7,451 nucleotides of DNA from Capsulimonas sp. (GCA_025963815.1 JAOQAA010000064.1:1-7451); one strand, 5' to 3'. Positions 1-5,940 are shown, counted from the stretch's first letter. Notes: generated by a model not told the origin, from the letters alone. A program made the numbers and translations.

Positions 1-662
1 AAAACAATCAGTCCGCTCAGGAAAATGGCTACGCCGGCGAAATTAGAACGAGTGCCGGTGCGGGACGCCAGCAGAAGGACCGCGAACACCAGCATCAGAT
101 CGAAGGACGGGTACGCGAGCGCGACGATCCGGCCCAGCAAGGTCTGACTGCCCTGGAGCATGGTCGGTCCAAGAATAAAATACCAGCTGAAGGCAATCAC
201 GGCTGTCATGATCATCGCGCAGTCGAGCGTGACGCGCATACGAACGGCGAAGGGTAGGGGACGCGCCGGCAGCAGCAGGATCGATGTCAGCAGCAAAGGA
301 TAGATGGCGAGAAAGAAGACATCCGCGACGCCTGGAAACGGTGGGTCGACATGCTGTACCACTTCGGAATAGGCGTAAACCGCCTGCCCGACACTATAGC
401 AGATCAAGGCGATCCCAGCCAGCGCCGGAGCCATGATGCTTCTTGGCGTTTCATCGTTTCGCCGCGAGTGGAGCGATGCTCCCAAGCACCATAAACCGCC
501 GGCCAGGGCGCCTAAGATCTCAAAGACGTCCACCCCAGTAACGTAAACATGCTTGGAGAATGGGTGAGAGAGAATCCAAGTGATCGCGAGCACGTTCAGG
601 GCGGCGACTATGCCGATTCCCCACAACACTGTTGTTTGTCTATTGCGCCGTCCCTGCGCCAT
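1..662 (-). CDS. Polytopic membrane sensor protein, N-terminal part (probable GGDEF-type signalling protein), cut by the left edge
   Basis: Reading the minus strand from the ATG at 662 gives 220 uninterrupted codons to the window edge. The protein is very hydrophobic, with about seven predicted membrane segments, near residues 13-31, 44-63, 77-98, 113-132, 147-166, 178-199 and 207-220. Recognisable motifs are a Pro-rich loop followed by GVADVFFLAIYPLLL (111-125), LDCAMIMTAVIAFSWYFILGP (146-166 region) and ALAYPSFDLML (181-191). These are typical of the multi-TM input domain placed before PAS, GGDEF and EAL domains in many bacterial signalling proteins. The output domain lies beyond the window, so cyclic-di-GMP synthesis is an inference; a histidine kinase is the main alternative. 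The ATG was chosen because GCAGGAG lies about 11 nt upstream; a GTG at 674 is possible. The HxlR gene ends 93 bp upstream on the same strand, so co-transcription is possible. Confidence 0.8.
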   Translation of the reverse strand, partial: MAQGRRNRQTTVLWGIGIVAALNVLAITWILSHPFSKHVYVTGVDVFEILGALAGGLWCLGASLHSRRNDETPRSIMAPALAGIALICYSVGQAVYAYSEVVQHVDPPFPGVADVFFLAIYPLLLTSILLLPARPLPFAVRMRVTLDCAMIMTAVIAFSWYFILGPTMLQGSQTLLGRIVALAYPSFDLMLVFAVLLLASRTGTRSNFAGVAIFLSGLIV

Positions 663-745
663 TATAACCTGCACTCCTGCGACTGCCGCCGCAAATAGGG
701 ATATTTCATTTCCATTATCGGCGTGTTCTCGTGTTTTCCTTAGTC

Positions 746-758
746 TGACAGTGTGTCA
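746..758. promoter_or_regulatory. TGAC-N5-GTCA dyad, possible distant TetR-family operator
   Basis: The 13-bp sequence TGACAGTGTGTCA has perfect 4-bp arms. It matches the dyad in the tetR promoter (TGACATCGTGTCA) at 11 of 13 positions. It overlaps the stop codon of the HxlR gene (756-758) and lies about 84 bp upstream of the membrane-sensor start. I see no good promoter next to it, so a role as an operator for the sensor gene is an inference; chance is possible. Confidence 0.35.
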
Positions 759-1103
759 TCCATGGCTTACCGGCTCGCGGTGTTTTGGCGGTTTCATCCA
801 GGCGCGGCCCCATCGCGCGACCTCCTCGAAGATGCCGTTGAGCTCTTCGCCCTTGGGCGTGAGCATATATTCCACGTGCGGAGGCATGGCGCTGATGACG
901 GTCCGCGTGACCACGCCTTCTTCCTCCAGTTCGCGCAGGCGGTCTCGGCATGTGCCCGGATTGATTCCATGCTCGTTGGCGATCTCATTGAAGCGTTTTT
1001 TGCCGTCGAGCAGGCTGCGCACGATGTGCATCGTCCAGCGTCCGCCGAGCAGCGTCAGCGCCGCATTGGCCGGGCAGTAAATATCGTCTCCATGATGTTC
1101 CAT
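756..1103 (-). CDS. HxlR/DUF24-family winged-helix regulator, probable thiol-based electrophile sensor
   Basis: This 115-residue protein has the full HxlR layout: an N-terminal cysteine in YCPANAAL (C10), then LLGGRWTMHIVRSLLDGKKRFNE (18-40), a recognition helix around CRDRLRELEEEGVVTR (52-67), and a wing with PPHVEYMLTPKGEEL (74-88). The family binds DNA as dimers. In the DUF24 members YodB, CatR and HypR of Bacillus, the cysteine near the N terminus senses quinones or disulfide stress. C10 matches that position. A second cysteine, C52, sits at the start of the recognition helix. The gene is divergent from the DoxX-VOC-hydrolase operon across 168 bp, so it probably represses that operon and itself. 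The ATG at 1103 keeps C10 at the family position; its Shine-Dalgarno is weak (GGGG about 9-12 nt upstream). Family assignment is firm; the inducer is inferred. Confidence 0.93.
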   Translation of the reverse strand: MEHHGDDIYCPANAALTLLGGRWTMHIVRSLLDGKKRFNEIANEHGINPGTCRDRLRELEEEGVVTRTVISAMPPHVEYMLTPKGEELNGIFEEVARWGRAWMKPPKHREPVSHG

Positions 1104-1271
1104 GTGTTGCTTACCCCATTTTCCTTATCCTACAATAGTCAATGCAGTTCCGTCAAGAAGCATTCCTGAACTTGGGAACTTTATCAGAGGAGCGTCCGTT
1201 ATAGATCACATGCAGAGTTAAAAAATAGAGCGCTCTGAAAATTATAGCGCAAATCAGAGGAGATTCGTTCC
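1104..1271. promoter_or_regulatory. Divergent control region between the HxlR gene and the doxX operon
   Basis: This is the only region that can hold the promoters of both gene sets. For the HxlR gene (minus strand) there is TTGACG at 1151-1156, an 18-bp spacer and TAGGAT at 1127-1132. For the operon (plus strand), TACAAT at 1131-1136 with TTGCTT at 1107-1112 and an 18-bp spacer is possible but weak. The two -10 elements would overlap, so one bound dimer could block both. The small dyad CTACAATAG (1130-1138) falls there. A perfect 10-bp palindrome, AGAGCGCTCT, lies at 1227-1236. Which of these the regulator binds cannot be settled by eye. Confidence 0.5.
1127..1156 (-). promoter_or_regulatory. 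Candidate sigma70-type promoter of the HxlR gene
   Basis: On the minus strand TTGACG (1156-1151; 5 of 6 to consensus) is followed after 18 bp by TAGGAT (1132-1127; 4 of 6). Transcription would start near 1120 and give a short leader of under 20 nt before the ATG at 1103. This fits the weak Shine-Dalgarno seen there. Confidence 0.45.
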
Positions 1272-1724
1272 ATGTCCACACAGGTATCCGAGACGCCAAG
1301 CGCGAACACAATGGCAGTTGATACTGCGCTGCTTGTATTACGTTTGTTTTTAGGCGCGATCTTTATCGCCCACGGTTCGCAGAAACTGTTCGGCGCATTC
1401 GGCGGACACGGTCTCGCCGCGACGATCGGGATGTTTCACGACAAAATGGGAATTCCGGTATTCTTCGCCTATCTCGCCGTGTTTACCGAATTCTTCGGCG
1501 GCCTCGCCGTGTTCTTCGGTTTGCTGGGCCGGCTGGCGTCACTGGGGCTGATCGTAACGATGCTGGTGGCGCTGTTCAAGGTCCATTTGGCCGGCGGGTT
1601 CTTTCTGCCCTCGGGCTTTGAATACGCCTTCGCGCTGATCGGCATGGCTCTTGTGGCGCTGATCGCCGGTCCGGGCCGTTTCGCGATTGCGGATATCGAA
1701 GGACGTTTGCTGAAGCGTAAGTGA
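1272..1724 (+). CDS. DoxX-family membrane protein
   Basis: This 150-residue protein has four predicted membrane segments (about 17-37, 62-84, 88-107, 117-134) and the DoxX signature HGSQKLFGAFGGHG (34-47). SGFEYAFALIGMALVALIAGPGRF (114-137) is also typical. DoxX proteins are small inner-membrane proteins of poorly known chemistry. Relatives include MhqP and CatD of Bacillus, encoded beside ring-cleaving dioxygenases and induced by quinones and catechols, and DoxX of thiosulfate:quinone oxidoreductase. A quinone-linked redox role at the membrane is therefore likely but unproven. The start at 1272 follows a good Shine-Dalgarno (AGAGGAG, ending 9 nt upstream). It is the first gene of the operon; the next gene starts 49 bp downstream with its own AGGAGG. 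The N-terminal 15 residues are polar and not family-specific. Confidence 0.93.
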   Translation: MSTQVSETPSANTMAVDTALLVLRLFLGAIFIAHGSQKLFGAFGGHGLAATIGMFHDKMGIPVFFAYLAVFTEFFGGLAVFFGLLGRLASLGLIVTMLVALFKVHLAGGFFLPSGFEYAFALIGMALVALIAGPGRFAIADIEGRLLKRK

Positions 1725-1773
1725 GATGGGTTTTCGACCCTCTCTTTCATAGACCATCAATGAGGAGGCAAGT

Positions 1774-2727
1774 ATGAGCGCGCAAATTGGCGGACTGCAT
1801 CACGTTACGGCGATTGCCGGCGAGGCGCAGCGAAATTTCGATTTTTATACAAAGACGCTTGGACTGCGTCTGGTGAAGAAGACGGTGAACTTCGATGACC
1901 CGGCGACATACCATCTTTACTATGGCGACGGTCTGGGAAATCCGGGAACGCTGCTGACGTTCTTTCCCTGGAAAGGAGCGCCGCAGGGCCGCAAGGGAAC
2001 CGGTGAAACGGAAGCCACGGCGCTGGCCGTTCCAGCTGGCTCCCTGGAATTCTGGCGAGAGCGTCTCCAGCCGTTTCTCACATCTTCCGAGATAACAGAA
2101 CGGTTTGGCGAGCGTGTGCTGGCCTTTGCCGATCCCGACGGGATGGCGCTGGAGATCGTCGAAACTTCTATCGAGGATGATGCACGGACTGGATGGACCG
2201 AGAGCGAAGTCCCGAGTGAATACGCCATTCGCGGCTTGCACGCAGTGACGCTGGCCCTGCGAGATTGGGAATCGACGGTGCGCTGTTTGACCGGCATACT
2301 TGGCTTCGAAGAGATTGGAACGGAAGGTGGGAGGCGGCGATTTGTGACACAGCCCGGCGTTCCTGGAAACGTGGTCGATTTGGTGGAGCGTCCGGATCTG
2401 CCGCCATCGCAGACCCTGGTCGGCTCGGTGCACCACGTTGCATTTCGCCTGCCGGACGACGCCGTGCAAGCCGACTGGCAGCATAAATTGCTGGACGCCC
2501 GGCTGGGTGTGACGGAAGTTCGAGAACGCGAATATTTCCGTTCGATCTACTTCCACGAGCCTGGCCGCGTTCTCTTCGAGCTCGCCACCGACGCGCCCGG
2601 CTTCGCGACCGATGAAACGCAGGACGCCCTGGGAACAGCGCTGAAGCTGCCGCCCTGGCTTGAAGCGCGCCGCGCATCCATTGAGATTGCCCTCCCGGCG
2701 CTCGATACGAATTTGGAGAGGAACTGA
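1774..2727 (+). CDS. mhqO: Two-module VOC (glyoxalase-fold) protein, MhqO-type ring-cleaving dioxygenase
   Basis: The 317-residue protein has two vicinal-oxygen-chelate modules. The first begins at GGLHHVTAIAG (6-16), with NFDFYTKTLGLRLVKKTVNFDD (21-42) and an ADPDGMALEIVE strand (119-130). The second begins at GLHAVTLALRD (154-164) and contains GSVHHVAFRLPDD (217-229) and a closing EPGRVLFELATDAPGF (262-277). Likely metal ligands are a histidine of HH 9-10, a histidine of HH 220-221 and E269, giving the 2-His-1-Glu Fe site of extradiol dioxygenases. Length and motifs match the MhqO group, which is thought to open the ring of hydroquinones or catechols in the cytoplasm. The true substrate is not established for the group. 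The start follows a strong AGGAGG. The gene lies between doxX and the hydrolase gene, and the stop is 2 bp before the next ATG, so translation is probably coupled. Confidence 0.93.
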   Translation: MSAQIGGLHHVTAIAGEAQRNFDFYTKTLGLRLVKKTVNFDDPATYHLYYGDGLGNPGTLLTFFPWKGAPQGRKGTGETEATALAVPAGSLEFWRERLQPFLTSSEITERFGERVLAFADPDGMALEIVETSIEDDARTGWTESEVPSEYAIRGLHAVTLALRDWESTVRCLTGILGFEEIGTEGGRRRFVTQPGVPGNVVDLVERPDLPPSQTLVGSVHHVAFRLPDDAVQADWQHKLLDARLGVTEVREREYFRSIYFHEPGRVLFELATDAPGFATDETQDALGTALKLPPWLEARRASIEIALPALDTNLERN

Positions 2728-2729
2728 CC

Positions 2730-3350
2730 ATGACAAACGTGACGCTGGATTTTGTGCATCGATACGTGGAAGGGACGCCGGGCGCGCCGACGCTGCTGCT
2801 GCTGCACGGCACAGGCGGAGACGAAAACGATCTGCTGGATTTGGGACGCGAACTGCTGCCCGAGGCTAACTTGCTCAGCCCGCGTGGCCGGGTTCTGGAA
2901 GGCGCGTCGCCGCGCTTCTTTCGCCGCCTCGGCGCCGGCGTCTTCGATTTGGAGGACTTGCGCCTTCAAACGGACGCATTGGCTGAGTTTATCGGAAGCG
3001 CCGCTGAGCAGTATGGTTTCGACAAAACGCACGTGATCGCCGTCGGTTACTCCAACGGCGCCAACATCGCGGCCAGCCTCCTGCTGCGTCATCCCGGCGC
3101 CCTCGCCGGAGCCGTGCTGCTGCACGCAATGACGCCGTTCGTCCCGGACACGCCGCCCGTGCTGAATGGAACTCCTGTTCTGATCACTGCCGGCCGCATG
3201 GACTTGATGGTCCCGGCGGCGAACGTAGAGCATCTGGCGCGCATCCTTAAGGAAAGCGGCGCGAATGTCTCGCTTCACTGGAGCCCCGGCGGCCATGGAC
3301 TGTCCGAAGCCGAGGTTACTGCGGCGGCTCAGTGGCTCTCGGCGCTTTAA
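2730..3350 (+). CDS. mhqD: Alpha/beta hydrolase, MhqD-type carboxylesterase
   Basis: This 206-residue cytoplasmic alpha/beta hydrolase starts 2 bp after the dioxygenase stop, with GAGAGGA as ribosome site. The oxyanion-hole segment is LLLLHGTGGDEND (22-34) and the nucleophile elbow is GYSNG with S108. The probable acid is D158 in GRMDLMVP and the probable base is H189 in GGHGL. SPRGRVLEGASPRFFRR (50-66) and GVFDLEDLRLQTDAL (70-84) are characteristic of the MhqD/carboxylesterase group, so the assignment within the superfamily is good. In Bacillus, mhqD is induced by methylhydroquinone and catechol together with dioxygenases, and its product is predicted to hydrolyse esters or ring-cleavage products. 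The substrate is not known. The frame is complete and all catalytic residues are present. The operon ends here, 12 bp before a strong terminator hairpin. Confidence 0.93.
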   Translation: MTNVTLDFVHRYVEGTPGAPTLLLLHGTGGDENDLLDLGRELLPEANLLSPRGRVLEGASPRFFRRLGAGVFDLEDLRLQTDALAEFIGSAAEQYGFDKTHVIAVGYSNGANIAASLLLRHPGALAGAVLLHAMTPFVPDTPPVLNGTPVLITAGRMDLMVPAANVEHLARILKESGANVSLHWSPGGHGLSEAEVTAAAQWLSAL

Positions 3351-3362
3351 TATCGCGATTCG

Positions 3363-3400
3363 GGCCTTTGCTCCCATCTTAGGGGCAGAGGCCTTTTCTT
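3363..3400 (+). terminator. Intrinsic terminator of the doxX-mhqO-mhqD operon
   Basis: GGCCTTTGCTCC (3363-3374) pairs with GGGGCAGAGGCC (3382-3393) over 12 bp, with two G-U pairs and a 7-nt loop. TTTTCTT follows at once. It lies 12 bp after the hydrolase stop and separates this operon from tetR. Confidence 0.88.
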
Positions 3401-3427
3401 GTTCAGCAGACAAACATTAGAAAATTC

Positions 3428-3456
3428 TTGACAAATTTCTGACATCGTGTCATTAT
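3428..3456 (+). promoter_or_regulatory. tetR promoter with operator in the spacer
   Basis: TTGACA (3428-3433, consensus) is followed after exactly 17 bp by CATTAT (3451-3456, 4 of 6). Transcription would start near 3463. That places the ATG at 3457 outside the message and supports the ATG at 3490 as the start of tetR. Confidence 0.7.
3440..3452. promoter_or_regulatory. TGAC-N5-GTCA operator in the tetR promoter
   Basis: TGACATCGTGTCA has perfect 4-bp arms and fills the spacer up to the first bases of the -10 element. A bound dimer would block RNA polymerase, giving autorepression. The same arms recur twice before the exporter gene. Confidence 0.72.
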
Positions 3457-3489
3457 ATGATAACGAACGAGAGTGAGCAAGAAATAATC

Positions 3490-4128
3490 ATGGGCACAAC
3501 GGAACGTCGGGAGCGGGATAAGCAGCGCCGCCGCGAAGACATTTTGAATACGGCGCGCACGCTGTTTTTTGAAAAGGGCTTCCGGGATACAACGATCGAC
3601 GACATCGCGCGGTCTGCGGAGCTGGCGCGCGGCACGATCTATCTTTACTTCGAAAACAAAGAAGAGATCTACGCGACCGTTTTGGAAGAGGGCCTGGATA
3701 CGCTGAACCGTCTGGTGCTCGAATCGTATTCCGAAGACGCCGATCCGCTGACGAATATTCTTGCCGGTCACGACGCCTTCATGAACTTTCATGACAATTA
3801 CGCGCAGTATTACAATGTATTGATGCTCGATAAGCTCCAGATCGCCGACGCGCTGCCGCCCGAACTCAAAAACCGTCTGGATCTTAAGACCGAACGGATG
3901 GCCGGGTTTATCGAGAACATACTCGACAAGGGGGTTCGACAGGGCATGTTCCGGCCGATGCAGGTCCGCGAAGTCGCGTTTCTTCAAATGGGAATGGCGA
4001 TGGGATTCGCGCAGATGCTCGACAAATGCTGCGCCTCCTCTGATGTCTTTAACGACCGCGAACAGAGCCGGCAGGCGATGCATGCGCTGATCGCCAATAG
4101 CCTTTTGGACCGCCGCGAACGGGATTAA
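3490..4128 (+). CDS. TetR-family transcriptional repressor
   Basis: The 212-residue protein opens with a basic stretch (TERRERDKQRRREDIL) and a typical TetR DNA-binding domain. Helix 1 includes ILNTARTLFFEKGF (18-31); the helix-turn-helix is TTIDDIARSAELARGTIYLYFENKEE (34-59), with the usual YxYFxNKEE ending. The C-terminal ligand domain (about 70-212) is helical and not assignable to a ligand class; it contains a Met-rich segment, MGMAMGFAQML, and a CC pair. A frame from 3457 adds 11 residues, but the promoter -10 ends at 3456, so 3490 is preferred; its Shine-Dalgarno is weak. The gene is followed by its own terminator and then by the DHA2 exporter. Shared dyads in both control regions indicate that it represses itself and the exporter until a ligand, probably an exporter substrate, binds. 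Confidence 0.93.
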   Translation: MGTTERRERDKQRRREDILNTARTLFFEKGFRDTTIDDIARSAELARGTIYLYFENKEEIYATVLEEGLDTLNRLVLESYSEDADPLTNILAGHDAFMNFHDNYAQYYNVLMLDKLQIADALPPELKNRLDLKTERMAGFIENILDKGVRQGMFRPMQVREVAFLQMGMAMGFAQMLDKCCASSDVFNDREQSRQAMHALIANSLLDRRERD

Positions 4129-4135
4129 CACGCAG

Positions 4136-4164
4136 CCCCGGTTTGACAACCGGGGTTTTAGTTT
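4136..4164 (+). terminator. Intrinsic terminator after tetR
   Basis: CCCCGGTT (4136-4143) pairs perfectly with AACCGGGG (4148-4155) around a TGAC loop, followed by TTTTAGTTT. It lies 7 bp after the tetR stop. The exporter gene is therefore mainly transcribed from its own promoter. Confidence 0.88.
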
Positions 4165-4174
4165 GTGAACAATA

Positions 4175-4189
4175 ATGACGAATTGTCAT
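4175..4189. promoter_or_regulatory. Operator 1 upstream of the DHA2 exporter (ATGAC-N5-GTCAT)
   Basis: ATGACGAATTGTCAT has perfect 5-bp arms and is preceded by AATA. It lies 52 bp centre to centre from operator 2, close to five helical turns, so dimers at both sites would sit on the same DNA face. Confidence 0.78.
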
Positions 4190-4226
4190 AAAAAATCGAT
4201 GCGCCGGATTGTTTTTCGCTTGAATA

Positions 4227-4241
4227 ATGACGCATTGTCAT
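4227..4241. promoter_or_regulatory. Operator 2 upstream of the DHA2 exporter (ATGAC-N5-GTCAT)
   Basis: ATGACGCATTGTCAT has 5-bp arms, extending to AATGAC/GTCATT with the flanks. It is 13 of 15 identical to operator 1 and likewise preceded by AATA. A possible -10 element, AATAAT (4223-4228), overlaps its left arm. No good -35 is visible 16-18 bp upstream, so the exact promoter is uncertain. Confidence 0.78.
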
Positions 4242-4275
4242 TTAATTGCGATTTGATATTAAATTGGAGATCACC

Positions 4276-5940
4276 ATGAGTGCGATTATTGCGGAAAGGC
4301 CGCATCGAAATGGGGTGGGAACTCCCGCCGGGCGCCGCGCGGCGCTGGATTTGGAGCCGAAGCCGCCGCCTGCGGCGAAAGACGGCGCCGATCGGTTAGC
4401 CGCGCGTCGCTGGTGGATCGTCGTTGCGGCGATGATCGGGGCGGTGCTCGAAGTGCTGGATACATCCATCACCAATGTGGCGGTGCCGCAGATGATGGGA
4501 AATTTGGGGGCGACGCTTTCGGAGATCGGCTGGGTCAGCACGGGATATATTATCTCCAACGTGATTGTGCTGCCGATGACCGGATGGCTGGCGGACCGGT
4601 TTGGCCGGCGCAACTACTTCGCGGCGTCCATTGCCGTGTTTACGCTGGCCTCGCTGATGTGCGGCCTCGCGCACACGCTGCCGGAGCTGATTATCTGGCG
4701 CATCGTGCAGGGGTTAGGCGGCGGCGGGCTGCTGGCGACCGGACAGGTGATCATGCTCGGCGCGTTCCCCAAGGAAATGCAGGGCATGGCGACCGGTATC
4801 TTTGGCATGGGCGTCATGGTCGGTCCGTCGCTCGGGCCTGTTCTTGGCGGATACCTGACGGACAATCTTTCCTGGCCTTGGATCTTCTACATCAACCTTC
4901 CCTTCGGGATCGCCGCGATGTTCCTGACGCTGATGTTCGTTGAGGATTCGCGGACGGACGCGCAGAAGCGGGAACGGCCGGGGACGGACTTCTTAGGGAT
5001 AGGTCTGCTGGCTGCGGGCATGGGTTCGCTTCAGACGGTTCTGGAGCGCGGGCAGGAGGAAGATTGGTTTCAGTCCGGGATGATCGCCACGCTGGCGGTG
5101 GTCGCGGCGGTCTCGCTGGTTTCTTTCGTGCTGTGGGAACTGCATGTCCCGCATCCGATCGTCAACCTGCGCGTTCTGAAGAACCGGTCGCTCGCGGCGG
5201 GAACGGCGTTTGGGGTTGTTCTAGGGATCGGTCTCTACGCAACGCTGTTCTTACTGCCCGTATATCTTCAGAACTCACAGGGATACACGGCGTACCAAAC
5301 CGGGATGATGCTGTTTCCGTCGGCAATTGCCGGCCTCTTCTCGTTCATGATCGCAGGCGCGCTGAGCCAGAAGTTAGACCCACGCAAGATGCTGGCGTTC
5401 GGCGCGTTTTTGATGATGACGGGCACTTATGGCTTGTCCCATCTGACTTCGCAGTCAGGGCCGGCGGATATCTTTATCCCGATGCTGGTGCGCGGAGCCT
5501 CCATGGGCTTTCTGTTTATCCCGCTGACGGTGGCGAGCCTCGCCGGTATGAAGCCGCACGAAATGGGGGTCGGCTCGGCGATGATTAACCTCGCGCGTCA
5601 GCTTGGCGGCAGCATCGGCATCGCCGCGCTCTCGACGACCCTGACGCGGCGGGTCGTCTTCCATCAGCAGTCGGTCGGCGACCATCTGAACGCCGGAAAT
5701 CTGGCGGTGAACGACTGGATCACTGGAGTTCAAGCAAGCCTCATCGCGCACGGTGTCAGTCCCGCCGCCGCCCACGGCGCCGCCATAGGGCAGCTTGCGC
5801 GCGCCGCCGCCAAGCAGGCGATGATCCTCTCGTTCGACGACTGCTTCCTCATGATCAGCGTTGCGTTCCTGTGCGCCATGCCGCTGGTGCTGATCTTCCG
5901 GAAAGGCGAGGGGACGGTCGACATGGGGGCGGTGCATTAG
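4276..5940 (+). CDS. DHA2-family (EmrB/QacA-type) 14-TM drug:H+ antiporter
   Basis: The 554-residue protein is a major-facilitator exporter of the 14-segment DHA2 group. After a polar, Pro/Ala/Arg-rich N-terminal tail (about 45 residues), TM1 carries motif D1 (LEVLDTSITNVAVPQM, 58-73, with D62 as likely coupling acid). Motif A is GWLADRFGRR (103-112), motif B is WRIVQGLGGGG (141-151), and the antiporter motif C is GPSLGPVLGGYLTD (183-196), followed by the EmrB-like SWPWIFYINLPFG (199-211). The protein would export amphipathic toxic compounds across the inner membrane using the proton gradient. EmrB normally works with an EmrA adaptor and an outer-membrane channel; no adaptor is encoded here. 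The ATG at 4276 has GGAG 7 nt upstream; a TTG at 4246 would add 10 residues but lacks a ribosome site and lies next to operator 2. Twin operators suggest control by the adjacent TetR protein. Confidence 0.94.
   Translation: MSAIIAERPHRNGVGTPAGRRAALDLEPKPPPAAKDGADRLAARRWWIVVAAMIGAVLEVLDTSITNVAVPQMMGNLGATLSEIGWVSTGYIISNVIVLPMTGWLADRFGRRNYFAASIAVFTLASLMCGLAHTLPELIIWRIVQGLGGGGLLATGQVIMLGAFPKEMQGMATGIFGMGVMVGPSLGPVLGGYLTDNLSWPWIFYINLPFGIAAMFLTLMFVEDSRTDAQKRERPGTDFLGIGLLAAGMGSLQTVLERGQEEDWFQSGMIATLAVVAAVSLVSFVLWELHVPHPIVNLRVLKNRSLAAGTAFGVVLGIGLYATLFLLPVYLQNSQGYTAYQTGMMLFPSAIAGLFSFMIAGALSQKLDPRKMLAFGAFLMMTGTYGLSHLTSQSGPADIFIPMLVRGASMGFLFIPLTVASLAGMKPHEMGVGSAMINLARQLGGSIGIAALSTTLTRRVVFHQQSVGDHLNAGNLAVNDWITGVQASLIAHGVSPAAAHGAAIGQLARAAAKQAMILSFDDCFLMISVAFLCAMPLVLIFRKGEGTVDMGAVH

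Noticed and set aside
660..668. Perfect TATAAT on the minus strand just before the membrane-sensor start
   Set aside because: The hexamer overlaps the ATG itself, so it cannot act as the -10 of a normal leadered message, and no -35 lies at the right distance.
580..1169. Plus-strand open frames opposite the HxlR gene
   Set aside because: Both are shadows of the minus-strand HxlR and membrane-sensor genes, rich in Ser/Arg/Pro, with no domain.
1725..1752. Possible terminator or attenuator between doxX and mhqO (GGGT...ACCC followed by TCTCTTTC)
   Set aside because: The stem is only 4 bp and the following run is broken by C residues, so it is unlikely to stop transcription.
1747..2736. Long minus-strand open frame (329 codons) opposite the dioxygenase gene
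   Set aside because: It mirrors the MhqO-type gene, whose motifs, start and ribosome site are clear. Its protein is rich in Arg, Gln, His and Ser, with no recognisable domain and no plausible ribosome site.
2547..3413. Minus-strand open frame (288 codons) opposite the hydrolase gene
   Set aside because: It is antisense to an intact alpha/beta hydrolase, its 5' part crosses the intrinsic terminator, and its composition is low-complexity and basic.
3403..4149. Minus-strand open frame (248 codons) opposite tetR
   Set aside because: It is antisense to a complete TetR gene and crosses that gene's promoter and terminator; no family resemblance.
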